20,398 nucleotides of DNA from contig JAHNZQ020000004.1 in assembly GCA_019155205.2 (NCBI GenBank), positions 4,435,674 to 4,456,071 of the forward strand, given 5' to 3'. Shown piece by piece: positions 1 to 9,209 of this stretch. Origin of the DNA: Gracilaria vermiculophylla. Its lineage: Eukaryota > Rhodophyta > Florideophyceae > Gracilariales > Gracilariaceae. Below the pieces are notes generated by a model. It was not told where the DNA came from. It did no database searches and saw only the letters and a list, made by a program, of their open reading frames with translations. The number at the start of each line of letters is the position of its first letter. Positions within the stretch are counted from its first letter, which is position 1. The translations under genes and the position numbers were made by a program.

Positions 1-844
1 ACTGCATAGAGTAAAGGACTTGGCGCCTTCGTCTGCTGCTTGGAGATACGCCATCATAATGCCGACTGCGAGCTCCGTCGAGGCGATCAAAATGACGAAA
101 CGTCATAGGGAGTCATGGGGATGTAGAACCTCGGAGGTGTGGTACGCGAAGGTATTGGGTGTCACCACGTAGAGATACGGGGATATCCAGTAGTCCCTTC
201 AAGAGTCGTTCACCTTGAGGTAGTACTTCGGAGGTTGCCCGAAAGGCATGTCTTGAAATTCCGTGTTATGCCAACCATAGAAGTACCCGAAGGCGGTACG
301 TACTCGGGTTTCATCCGCAAGGTGCGTCCCGCAACGATTTAGGTTACGCCAGTAGAGGATATCGCATGGGGGACCGAAGGGAAAGACCGCGAGGGTCGAA
401 TGTCCATCGGCAATGCTTCCAGATCGCTCTGTTCTTCGGTACGAACTCTCCTTGTAAAGGAGTACCTGGAGTCGCGTCTGAACGTTGAGTTCCTCGGTGC
501 ACTCCAGATAAGAATTATCGCGGTGTCACACCGTGTTTGGAGCTTTTTCACCGTGCACTGCAGTGTGGAGCCAGTGAGTGTGATAAACTTCCACTGGGTT
601 CTGCCTCTGATCGTTCCACGCAAACTAGTTACGGCAAAGAATCGCATCTCCTGGAGGTGCTGTCCGAAACGATGGATGTTGTCCTCCACGGGACACGGGA
701 GACTTACGCGCCTGTCGTGAAACGGAACGAAGACCCACGTGGCACGATGGTCAAATTGCTCCCCGGAGCGAAATGGTGCACCGGTCGAGGTGCGATACAC
801 TCAGGATTGGATGGCGACGTAGTCGCCGGAGTTGGAGAAGACAT
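1..844 (-). pseudogene. Antisense ORF of the Ty3/gypsy family, copy A (5' part)
   Basis: This is the N-terminal part of the unrecognised antisense protein, running off the left edge. The start chosen is the ATG at 842-844. The same M(S/P)S start, followed by a Ser/Pro/Thr-rich leader, occurs at the matching place in copies C (19553) and E (2741). Shared blocks include VFVPFHDRRVSLPCPVED, GTHLADETRVRTAFGYF, DMPFGQPPKYYL and NTFAYHTSEVL. The frame is broken by a one-base deletion near 801 (gagtgtat against gaggtgtat in copy C) and another near 626. TGA codons lie at 199-201 (a Trp in copy C) and 103-105. No known domain is recognised, and the function is unknown. Confidence 0.7.
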
Positions 845-1552
845 GCCAAAGGTGTAGGTAGCTAGATGGATGGCGACCGAACGCGTCGTTGCACCTGAAA
901 AGAGTGATCTGAGGCCACTTGGGGAGCGGCTAGCGGTTATTCGCCCGACCGGGGAGGGAGCTGCGTGAAGCCGCCATCGTGAAATGCGAGAAGAGGACGG
1001 ACAACCGGAGGCAGGTGAGGTATGGAGCACCATGGCGGGGCGTAGGTCCATATCCAGTGGAGGCAGACGGGGGCGCAGGCAAGAAGAATATGAGACGATG
1101 CACCTTCACGGAGACGCAATCAACGTATGTGACGAGTGCGGTGTACCCCAAAGGAGAACCCGCGAGGGAATCGTTGCGTCAAGCGCTTTGGGGGAGTCGG
1201 TATCCAATCCGGACTGAACCACGCCCCCGGCACAAAGGTCACACGACTGCACCGCGCACGACACGCTCTAGTGCGGGAAAGCTCACGCCGCTGGCTGGGG
1301 CGACAGCACGAAAGGGGTACGTTAAGAAGGAGTAGACGCAGCCAGATCGAGGACGGCCAGGGCCCGCAAACACCGCTAGGGATGAAACACGAACCCACGG
1401 AAGTATGCCACGCAGGTGTACGGAAGTTTGAAAAATTCACTGAAGGAAAGATTTTATCACATCCACAGAGGCCACGCTTGCATCAACACCCATCAGAGCC
1501 ACCCAGGGATCGAGAAATTGGAAGATGAACCTCGAGGACGTGGTGCAATTTA
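845..1552. other. Region between antisense ORF and polypurine tract, copy A
   Basis: This 0.7-kb stretch aligns with 18845-19552 of copy C in reverse complement but only weakly with the equivalent of copy E. In the sense (+) direction an open frame ends at 1528 with RLHQHPSEPPRDREIGR. Copy C has RLHQHRQEPLRDRTFGR in the same relative place but runs on past that point, so the end is not conserved. It may be untranslated 3' sequence that is open by chance, or a short sense frame. Confidence 0.45.
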
Positions 1553-1564
1553 GGAAAGGAGGTA
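1553..1564 (+). other. Polypurine tract, copy A
   Basis: The purine run ggaaaggaggta sits directly before the TG that opens the LTR. The same tract precedes the LTRs of copies E and C on the opposite strand. In LTR elements this tract primes plus-strand DNA synthesis and marks the 3' LTR, so it fixes the element's orientation. Confidence 0.75.
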
Positions 1565-2044
1565 TGTGTACAGTGGCTGCTAAGTAAATATGGTGGTATG
1601 GCTTTATGGCGTGATATTCTTTAGGGGGACTCTTATTTTATAAAATGGTCCACGTGGTGCATAACTCTGCCCGCGCGCGCTACAGTATCCGTAAGGGATG
1701 GTAGCATTTATATTTATTTAAGTTAATTTGTGCGGGTAATTACTACGGTACTGAGACCTATCGAGGCGGGCTACTGGCTTGATACTCAATCTGCCAGTTG
1801 CGCTCCAACTCTGAGGGAAGTAAAACCCAGCACCCTTGAGTCTTCATCTACTCTTTCGGTTGGAGACTCTCGTCGATCATACTCAGGTTTCTAAGGTCGC
1901 ATCATAGCAGCGCCTGTAGGAGCATTGTCCGCTCAGTGAACCTCACCCTCTGCTTGGTGTTTGCGAGTCCCCTTTACGAATTTTCTCGGCTCGCGACAGC
2001 GAGCAACGAAGACCATCTTTAGGAACACGCTAGGAGACCTGACA
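1565..2044 (+). repeat. 3' LTR, copy A (about 480 bp)
   Basis: The LTR opens with TGTGTACAGTGG and closes with CCTGACA, giving the expected TG...CA ends. It aligns along its length with 11486-11995 and 18326-18831 in reverse complement. Shared blocks include a gcgggcaga / gtgcataa region, the caggtctca segment, the gagactctcgtcgat segment and the ctcgcgacagcga segment. It stops within the 3' LTR of copy E. The matching target-site duplicate would lie outside the window. Confidence 0.85.
1707..1720 (+). promoter_or_regulatory. TATA-like AT block in the LTR
   Basis: The sequence tttatatttattta lies about 145 bp into the LTR. Copy C has an AT-rich block (tataatttatgtatatt on the - strand, about 18674-18695) at the same relative place. 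It could be the core promoter of the element; this is inferred only from position and composition. Confidence 0.3.
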
Positions 2045-2136
2045 GTACCAAACAGGTAATAAAACAAGAACCCTCCCTAGAAATATTCCGACATAAAGTT
2101 ACACGACAATATCACCTTAGAACCCACTGCACTACA
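2045..2136 (-). repeat. Truncated 3' LTR of copy E
   Basis: Only the first ~92 bp of this LTR (in element orientation) remain. The stretch ending actgcactaca at 2136 matches the end of the 5' LTR at 11995, including cacaatatc / cttag. The rest was displaced by the insertion of copy A, whose LTR ends at 2044. Confidence 0.75.
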
Positions 2137-2149
2137 TACCCCCTTTCCT
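2137..2149 (-). other. Polypurine tract, copy E
   Basis: On the - strand the sequence reads aggaaagggggta directly before the TG of the 3' LTR. Copies A and C have the same tract. It defines the 3' end of the internal region. Confidence 0.75.
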
Positions 2150-2740
2150 GAATTGCACCATGTCCCCGAGGTCCATCATTCCATGCCTCGGTCCTTATGC
2201 GGCTCCTAACAGTGTTGATGTCATAGCGGCTTCCCGCGGTATGTGGAGTCCTCTATTACAGGATGTACCCCATACTTGCACGGTTTCGCGCCACGTACCG
2301 ACCCTGGGCTCGCGTATCTCATTAGTGGCGGTTCTGGGTCCCAAGCTCATCTCGACTTAACCTAGTCCACTTGTTCTTGGTCTACCTCGCCGGGGCTAGA
2401 GCGCCCAAAATTCTGATTTTCTTGAGGATCTCTTTCGGGAAGCGTCCAAGTCGTTGCGTCCGCTCTTCTATATCCATTAGAGACAAAGCAATCATACTTT
2501 TCGCTTCTGCCCTGTCGTCGTCCACCATCGACTATGAATCCACATCCCAATAAGGTGCTCGCATCCTCGCCTGCATATACTTGTTAGTCCACTCCGCTCA
2601 TTCCTCGCCGTGTTCGTGACATGAATCCTTCCTTGGAGGGGCATATATCGGCGGACGTCTACCCTGATGGTAATCCGTCCAACTCTTTTGGTGCTACCAC
2701 GCGTTCGGTCTCCGTCATTCTGTCTACAACCACCTTCGGA
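2150..2740. other. 3' untranslated region of copy E
   Basis: This lies between the polypurine tract and the start of the antisense frame. The first ~20 bp (gaattgcaccatgtcc) match copies A and C. The rest is only weakly similar, so E belongs to a diverged subfamily. Short frames are present, but none is shared with the other copies. I see no further feature. Confidence 0.5.
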
Positions 2741-4844
2741 ATGCCTTCTCTGGCCCAGACGTCTGCGTCTCCGGCCAATTCTGAAGTGTGCCACTCCTTC
2801 AATGGTGCGCCGTTTCGCAGGGGGGGAGCACTTCGACCACCGTACTACGCCGGTCTTCGTACCCTTCCATGACAGGCACGTCAATCTCCCGTGCCCCGTT
2901 GAGGACTACATCCACCATTTCGGACCGTATCTTTAGGAGATGAGGCTCCGCGCCGTACTATAGGTTGCGTGAAATGACAATAAGTGAAATCGGATGGTCG
3001 CCTTTCGCGCTCACTAGGTCCACACTCCGGTGCACGTTGACAAGTTTTCGACCACGGTGGTGCACTGCGACACTATTTACCTCAGATGTGCCGAAGAGCG
3101 CGAGATTCAGACTACACTCCAACGACTCTTGCACAAGAAAAGCTCACATCAGCGAGCGGGACGTTCCGAAAGCATCGCTGATGAACATTCTGCCCTAGCG
3201 GTGTTGCCCTTCCATCCCCCTCACGATCACCTCTACTGGCTCAATCGCAATCGATGGGGGACGCACCTTGCAGATGAAACCCAAGTGCAGAACGCCTTCG
3301 AGTACTTCCATAGTTGGCATGATACGAAGTTACATGATATGCCTTCCAGAAAACGTCCAAAGTATTCCCTCATAGTGCACGACTCTTGAAGGGACCATTG
3401 GGCCTCCCTGCACCTCTGTGTGGCGACGCCTATCACGTTCGCGTATCATACCTTAGAGGTTCTGAATCCACATGACTCCTTAGAACGGTTAATCATGTTG
3501 AACGCCTCGACGGAATTTGCGATCGGCACCATAGCGGCTTACCTCCGGGCCATGAACGAGGGCACTAACTCCTTTACTTGGTGCCACGATGGTCGCCTCC
3601 TCTAGGATTTTTCGTATGTGTCAGCCGCCGGACGTTTGCTCTCCTTCTCGGTACCAATTATCCGGATCCTCCGCTGCTTACGAATTCAACATTTGGCCAA
3701 AGGCACCTCGTGGAGCGAATCCAAGGCGGAAATGCTGCTGGATTACAAACTGCAAGTAGCGTGGAACAATACGCCAGATTCTCCTTCGTACGACTACGGC
3801 GAGGATAAGTTCCATCTCATTGTGAGGAGATCTAATGGAGACGATGACGAGCGAGCCTACTCGAACTTGGCCCGCCTTACTACTTCTATGGTTCCTCAGG
3901 AGCCACGGATAGGTGTTTCTGATTATAATCCCATGATGAAGAGTCTGGTTATCCGCACGCCTCTACCGTTACCTGCCCCGTCGCAGGATGTGGTTGCGCC
4001 TCCTGAGGTCGTGATGCAGCCCGCAGCATCGATGCCGGATCCTCCCGCAGTTTTGGTTGATGTGCCTCCCATAGAAGAAGACGAGATTACTCCCGTCCCG
4101 ACTGCTTCGGCCCCGGGGGTGCAAACCCAACTGCAGAGCGTCCCTGTGCCGCTAATACAGCCTCCTCTGAGAGGCGGTCCCGTTTTTGTGACGCCGTCTC
4201 CTCAGGTGTCGGCTGCTCCATCCTTGGCCCTACCAATCTTAGCGGCAGAGCCTGTAGGATCCGCTCGGGAGCCCACTGTCCCAGCTGGTCCGCTCTCTGC
4301 GACTCCTTCTGTGGCGTTTGTTGTTCCGTGAATGGAGATTGCCGCTTCTGGCGTTTCCTCGTCGGGGTTATCCTCTGGAGTTCTTCGTACTGCCTTCCGG
4401 GAGTTGGTGCAGGCCTGTATGGTGATGGGCAGTCCTGCTCCTACTTCTCCTGTATAAGCTTTGCGCGAGGGTTGCAACTGGGTCCCAGAGCTCCATAAGA
4501 CCCGGGTGGACCGAGCTTTGATGGCTGTCATCAGGTAGAGCCTGACCAAGTCCTTCGAGAGCCCGGCGCTCATGGCGGAAGCTTGCCTCGAAGCAGAGTA
4601 TGCAACGCGGTTTGGCGAACTCTAGGTGTGAAGAATTTGGCTGTGGAAAATGTCCATCGTAAGAACAAAATAAGAAACTCATGAGGTGGAGCAGCGGCTC
4701 TCCGACGGGTGCTTATAGTTCGAGTTGGCCGTGCCCACGCGCCTAGTGAAAAGAGGTGCCACCGCAGAAGCGCATGGCAAGCAGATCCTGGAGGCGAAAA
4801 AGAGAACTCCAGGTGAGGATGATAGAGCGAAGAACGAAAAATAA
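2741..4844 (+). pseudogene. Antisense ORF of Ty3/gypsy copy E, full span (about 700 codons)
   Basis: This reading frame lies opposite to gag-pol, between the chromodomain end of pol (4886) and the 3' LTR. It starts at ATG 2741 and ends at TAA 4842-4844. Removing one extra G in the g-run near 2820-2827 leaves a single frame over the whole span. The first ~290 codons match copies A and C (VFVPFHDRHVNLPCPVED, GTHLADETQVQNAFEYF, FTWCHDGRLL). The middle is Pro/Ala/Val-rich (3950-4331), and the tail is charged and could form a coil. In-frame stops include 2934-2936, 3387-3389, 3603-3605 and 4329-4331, so it is a pseudogene here. No signal peptide, zinc finger or known catalytic motif is seen. It could be a captured host gene, an env-like accessory protein or a regulator; none of these is supported directly. 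Confidence 0.7.
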
Positions 4845-4885
4845 CCCTGTCTTGGGGTCCCACCCCCTTTTTTAAACGGAAAAAC

Positions 4886-5251
4886 CTATGCGGAAATGCG
4901 GTTTCGCTCCAGATCGGCGTTATATTTCCTGAGAGAAATCTCCAAAATGAGTTCCGTGAGTTCCTCCGTGTCATCTTTTGAGGTGTTCCCGTACCACTGT
5001 ACGCGGTATGGTAGTCCATCAGGGGTCTGTCGGTGAGAGAAAACATGGTCCGCCGCATAAAGTATATCACCTGGAGGGGTAATCATGGCGTCTAGGGCTC
5101 TCATCAAAGTTTCAACAAGATTTGTGATGGAATTTACAGTATCCATCGGCATCATTACTCTTGAGGTGGTTGGAGTAGGAATATCCGCGGGTGGCCACTG
5201 AGGAGGGGTGGCGGCCGTTCCGGAAAGCCTGGGGGTTGGGGCGTTCGTCAC
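4886..5251 (-). pseudogene. Integrase C-terminal tail with chromodomain, copy E
   Basis: An uninterrupted 121-codon segment has a Pro/Thr-rich linker followed by a chromodomain-like module at about 4916-5065. Its pattern VFSHRQTPDGLPYRVQWYG, then SKDDT, then ELI and RKYNA follows the chromodomain consensus (an I/V start, Y-V-W-x-G core, D-T-W-E-P, then L and I-x-x-Y). The DTWEP Trp and Pro are not kept (DTEEL). In chromoviruses this domain tethers integrase to modified histones and steers insertion. Just upstream, at about 5290-5345, a SGP-stop-KVLE segment looks like the GPY/F module with its Tyr turned into TAA. Confidence 0.7.
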
Positions 5252-5289
5252 CAGATCGCAGGAGACGACATCTTGAAGTCCGTTTCCCT

Positions 5290-6300
5290 CAATGGTGGCA
5301 GTAACTTTATGGGTTTCAAGGACTTTTTATGGCCCTGAGGTGCTTTGCGCTAATTTTTGAGTAACACCCGTCGATTGATCTGACGTCTCCCGAGTTGTGT
5401 AGAGGAAAACCTGGTCTCCTTCCATCAGATGAGGGCTTTATTTCACCTTTTAGGCAAAATTCCGTTTATATATCCTCTGCAAGGCGTTGATTCTCTCCTT
5501 TGAGAGAGTGAGTGCGTCCTCGTAGCGCCATAAGATGGAGCGCTTTGCTTGAGCCGCGGTTGGTTCCTGTGGCCTATCCGCACAGTGCGTCGTGGCACGT
5601 GCCGTCATCATGGCACTAGGTGCGACGCACGAGAGCACCAGATTGAAAAACGTGGTCCCCACGGAGCATTGCACCTGCAGATTGTATGCAAACGTAAGGA
5701 GGCCCATGTATGCGTCCTAATCCTTCTGGTGATCCGCGATGTAATGTTTCAATCTTGAGACGATGGGTTTATTAAACCTCTCCGCCTATCCGTTGGTCCT
5801 GGGGGTGATATGCAGTGGTAGACAACTGTTTCATCCCAAGCATTCCGGAAATGGCGCTGAAAAGCTTCGCCGCGAACTGGAGTTCGTTGTCCGTGAGGAG
5901 ATACAACGGGATCCTTTATGGGTAAACCCTATCTTTCGGAAAGGTGTCGGCATTTTATGCTACATTGGTGCTCCGGAGAGGAATGGCGTGCACGAGCTTT
6001 GAGAACCGATCGGTGATCACGAGGATAAATCCGTATCCTTTCTCCGACTATGGAAGCGGCCCCAAAGTATCCACGGCCACGAACTCCAAAGATCCTGTGG
6101 GCGGGAACGGGGTGAGCGGTCTCCGGTAATTGCGGATATTCCTCCGATTGGTAGCGCACGTGTTGCAACCCACTACCGTTTGAGAGGCCTTATAAGCCAG
6201 ATACGGCCAATAAAACTGCCTCTACATAGTCAAGTACAGGTGCGATCCACCGGGGTGTCCGGCAAGGCGAGCATAGAGCGAGACATTCACAACACGCACC
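5290..6300 (-). pseudogene. Integrase core, copy E
   Basis: The HHCC zinc site is visible: H codons at 6255-6257 and 6240-6242 (GHPGGSH) and CNTC at 6156-6167. The catalytic acids follow: D at 6069-6071 in VAVDTLGPLP, D at 5889-5891 in LLTDNELQF, and E at 5780-5782 in AERFNK. The last two are 35 residues apart once a single inserted base is allowed for, which is the D,D(35)E spacing of retroviral-type integrases. Stops interrupt the frame, including one after VDTLGPLP and one at the Gln before AERFNK. The enzyme would join element cDNA to host DNA, but this copy is not translatable in full. Confidence 0.8.
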
Positions 6301-6599
6301 CGTAAGCTCGTTGGGAACAAAATATGTAGATAAAGGTCGAGGGGAGCACGGCGTACAAGCACGCCGTCCCAGTCGACGTGGAATGACGATGTTAAATTAC
6401 CCACAGTGGCGCGGCAGTCCTTGCAGTACACATTTGTTCTCTGCTCCTTCAGCAACTCCGCTGTAATGATGGGGAGAACTTCTCTCTCTTCTTCAACAAG
6501 GGCCGTCACCTCAGGGAGCCCACTTTACTTTCCTCTACGTTCACAGCATTCAAAGCATTCTCCATCGGATCTTTCTTTCCCGCCGGCGTCCTTAATGAC

Positions 6600-7330
6600 C
6601 AGAAACGATATGGTTTCTTCCAAAGGTGTTTTGTCTTGCCCTGGGTGTAGATTCGAGAGAGCGCGTCCGCTGCCTAGTGTTCTATGCCAAGACGGTGGAC
6701 GACGTCAAACTCGAAATCCAGGAGGCATGGCCTCCACCTTTCGAGGCGGCCGGAATCATCCGTCAAAGACAGTATTCACTTCAATGGTGCATGGTCCGTC
6801 CTCGAGGTGAAACGCGCGCATTTCATGTATGTGTGTAAAAGCAACACCGCCCAGACGATGGCGAGACAGTCGTGCTCCGATGTGGAATAATTCCGTTCCG
6901 TAGCTGCGAAGCTGCGACTTCAGTATCCGATGGGTTGAAGTCCACCTTCAGGTTGTTCCTGTAAAAGGGCACATCCGACCTGGTATTTTCAGGCGTCAGG
7001 GTCCAGCACCATTCGGCCCCGCTGCTTCGGAAGTACCAAGATCGGTGACTCTATCATTCTCTTCTTTAGTGTGGTAAAGGCTTCAAACGCCTCGTCCGTC
7101 AAGGATGCCAAATGAGTCGGTTTTTTTTCTCCAGAAAAAACTATATCGGCGTTGCAATGCGGGAGAGAATCGAAACAAACCTCCGAAAGACATTACACAA
7201 CCCCAGGAAGGGGCGGAGCTCGGTCTGGTCTGTGAAAGAAAGAGCTTCCTTGATGGCGTCTCTAGTCAATGTGGAAACCTGTACGCGGCCTGGAAGCACA
7301 ATTTGCCCTAAGTGATCGACCGAAGACTTG
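6600..7330 (-). pseudogene. RT connection and RNase H, copy E
   Basis: Just after RT, a conserved FLGLCNVFRRFV block marks the Ty3/gypsy connection region (about 7160-7250). Farther on, LAIVWAV, then RTDHAPLK-stop-ILSL, then HQAADALSR follow the Ty3/gypsy RNase H pattern, in different frames. The stop is TGA at a position that is normally Trp. RNase H removes the RNA strand during reverse transcription. The region has several frameshifts, and the first catalytic Asp cannot be placed with confidence. Confidence 0.7.
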
Positions 7331-7960
7331 AAAAAGAACTACTTAACTAGCTTCAAGGTGAATCCAGCATCCATCAGGAGTTAAAGCACGTGTTTCAAAT
7401 ACGTAGAATGCACTTCTACGCTGCGGGAGTATAGAATGACATCGTAAATATACACCAGGGCGTACTGCCGCTTTACTCTCGACAGCATTATGTCTACCGC
7501 TCGTTGGAACGTAGCGGGTGCATTCCCCAATTTGAATGGCATCCTTAGGAATCTGAGAACTCCACAGTGCCAAGTGAAAGTTGTCTTGTGCTCATCGGAG
7601 ACATCCAGCTAGATCCGCCAGTAGCCAGTGTTGACATCAAGGGTAGAGAAAACGGACGTATCACCTAAAGAGTCAGTATATTCATCCATACAGGGTATCG
7701 GGTACGAATCGCGTACAGTCACCTCGTTGAGGCGTCTATAATTCAGGCAGGACCTCAAAGAGCTATCTACCTTCTTCACAAAGAGCACTTGAAAGTCCCA
7801 TTCTAAATTTGAGGGCTCGGTAAAGCCCTTATCTAACAGCCGCTGGACCTCATCGCGTTTGCATTCACGCGCATGAGGCGTCGCTCTTCTCGAGAATTGG
7901 TGTACTGGTATTGCCTCAGGTTTGAGCTGGATCCAGTGCTTGGCGAGGCCCACCTGTCGA
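7331..7960 (-). pseudogene. Reverse transcriptase, copy E
   Basis: The segment 7609-7953 encodes the fingers and palm of a Ty3/gypsy RT: LLDKGFTEPSNLEWDFQVLFV, LNYRRLNEVTVRDSYPIP and FSTLDVNTGYWRI, the last holding the first catalytic Asp. After TAG at 7609-7611 the frame continues with LRMPFKLGNAPATFQR and the active-site box. The box reads Y-I-Y-D rather than Y-I-D-D: the codon at 7444-7446 is TAC, so the first catalytic Asp of the pair is lost. The enzyme is dead both by stop codons and by this substitution. Confidence 0.9.
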
Positions 7961-8421
7961 AGGCAACCAAACTACAAGTCCTGAAATACGGATAGCTTCT
8001 CCACTATCCTATGGCGATACTCTTCGAAATCTTTGCCAATATGGAGCTTCTCTTCTCAAAGGGCAGGCTTGTCTTCCTCTAGAGCCATCTTTGTCGCTTC
8101 AAAATTCGTGGTGGCGATTGCATCGCGTTCCGCAACGTCTTCCGTACCAGAACCATGAGCCATTAATGCAGGGACGGTAGTGCCAATCCGACTACAGATC
8201 CTTTTTGGGGCCGTAACGGCGACTCTTTTGGGTTGGCAAGCACGACCCTGAACGTAATGTTCGGCACTATTTTTATGACGCCGTTAGCCATCATTCAGTG
8301 CTGCTTCGTCGTCAGATGTAGACTGCTCTGTAGGAATAAAAAGCCAGATGCCGTGGTGTGCACCCAAACTTCGGCCTGACTTCTTGCTAGTATTTCGATA
8401 CTCTGCACCACCCGGAGCTTA

Positions 8422-8700
8422 TTACTGCTTCTCCCTTGGAATATTACCCACTTGACGCGCATTGGCGTCCGGTCTCTGAAATGCTGGCACGATACCTATA
8501 TGGGCGACATCGTGAAACGTCACCTTCCGAAGGCGTGGATATATTGCACGTACATACCAATCTAAAAATGCAGTGCCCAATGTGCATTGCGTTGCCAAGT
8601 TGGTTCCCACATGGAACCTCATGTTCATCTGTAGGGGGCCCAGCCGGAGATACAAGGGCTATGCTCCCAGTATGTTCAATGCCCAATGCGACGTGTCGCG
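8422..8700 (-). pseudogene. Aspartic protease region (C-terminal part), copy E
   Basis: Between gag and RT, a frame reading TQCTLGTAFLDW (near 8550-8590) then VRAIYPRLRKVTF resembles the LLGxxFL hydrophobic-Gly motif of retroviral-type aspartic proteases, followed by the usual short tail. The D-T/S-G active-site motif is not convincingly seen upstream, probably because the frame is broken near 8660-8720. The assignment rests on position and this one motif. Confidence 0.5.
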
Positions 8701-9209
8701 TCGAGCATCGTAGGGAGCTTGCCAGTCGTTAAAGAGTAGATAGCAGACCCCGGGAGAACGTCGGCGTGCACCATGTTAGGGACAGGATGGGATGCACCGT
8801 TATGGAGGCGAGCGGGAAACCTCCTATAGCGGCAAACATCTTGTATTTCACACGGCGAAGCGTGCAAACAGATTCGTCAAGGTGTCAAAAGGGTCCCAAT
8901 GGATTTAGGGGCCCACCACTTCTCCTTCGACCATGCAGGCGGCTTCTCTCTCATTCCTATTGGTGACATCCGTGGGGCCCATACTTGAAGGTAAGGAGTT
9001 AAGCGGAGCCTCTACGCGTGACCCTGACAATTTTAGTGGTTGGGGGCGATTGGAGTTCCACTAAGGGATCGCTGCTGCGGTTTCCCATCGAGATGCAACG
9101 CGTTCCCTTGAGGTACGTCCAGTCTGAGTATTAGCCATTACGCTGTCGGCGCAGGTGCCAGTGGAACTAGCTTTACTCGAACAAAAGCTCTGTATCCCTA
9201 GTTTTCTTG

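Larger units (their letters stand above)
1..2044 (+). mobile_element. Ty3/gypsy element copy A, 3' end only
   Basis: This stretch is the 3' part of an LTR retrotransposon in + orientation. It matches, in reverse complement, the right end of the window (18326-20398). It holds, from left to right, an antisense reading frame on the - strand, a noncoding stretch, a polypurine tract and a complete 3' LTR. The LTR ends at 2044, inside what remains of the 3' LTR of copy E, so A inserted into E and is the younger insertion. Gag-pol of copy A would lie to the left of the window. Family membership rests on its similarity to copy E, which carries a recognisable pol. Confidence 0.85.
4886..8960 (-). pseudogene. 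pol: pol of Ty3/gypsy copy E (protease-RT-RNase H-integrase-chromodomain)
   Basis: The polyprotein that copies and inserts the element is spread over several frames on the - strand. The domains appear in Ty3/gypsy order and are described separately below. The gene is broken many times, for example by TAG at 7609-7611 in RT, a stop just before the integrase zinc motif, and a one-base insertion between the last two integrase residues. The end is the stop at 4886-4888 after the chromodomain, 41 bp from the stop of the convergent antisense frame. The gag/pol boundary is not clear; the two may originally have formed one long frame. Confidence 0.85.

Noticed and set aside
139..342. A sense-strand frame beginning MVREGIGCHH, also seen in copy C at 20030-20260 on the - strand
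   Set aside because: It is the reverse of the antisense gene. It is not open in copy E, and the antisense frame is the one kept in all three copies.
4202..4682. Two overlapping - strand frames of 104-123 codons
   Set aside because: They are mirror frames of the Pro-rich part of the antisense gene and show no motif.
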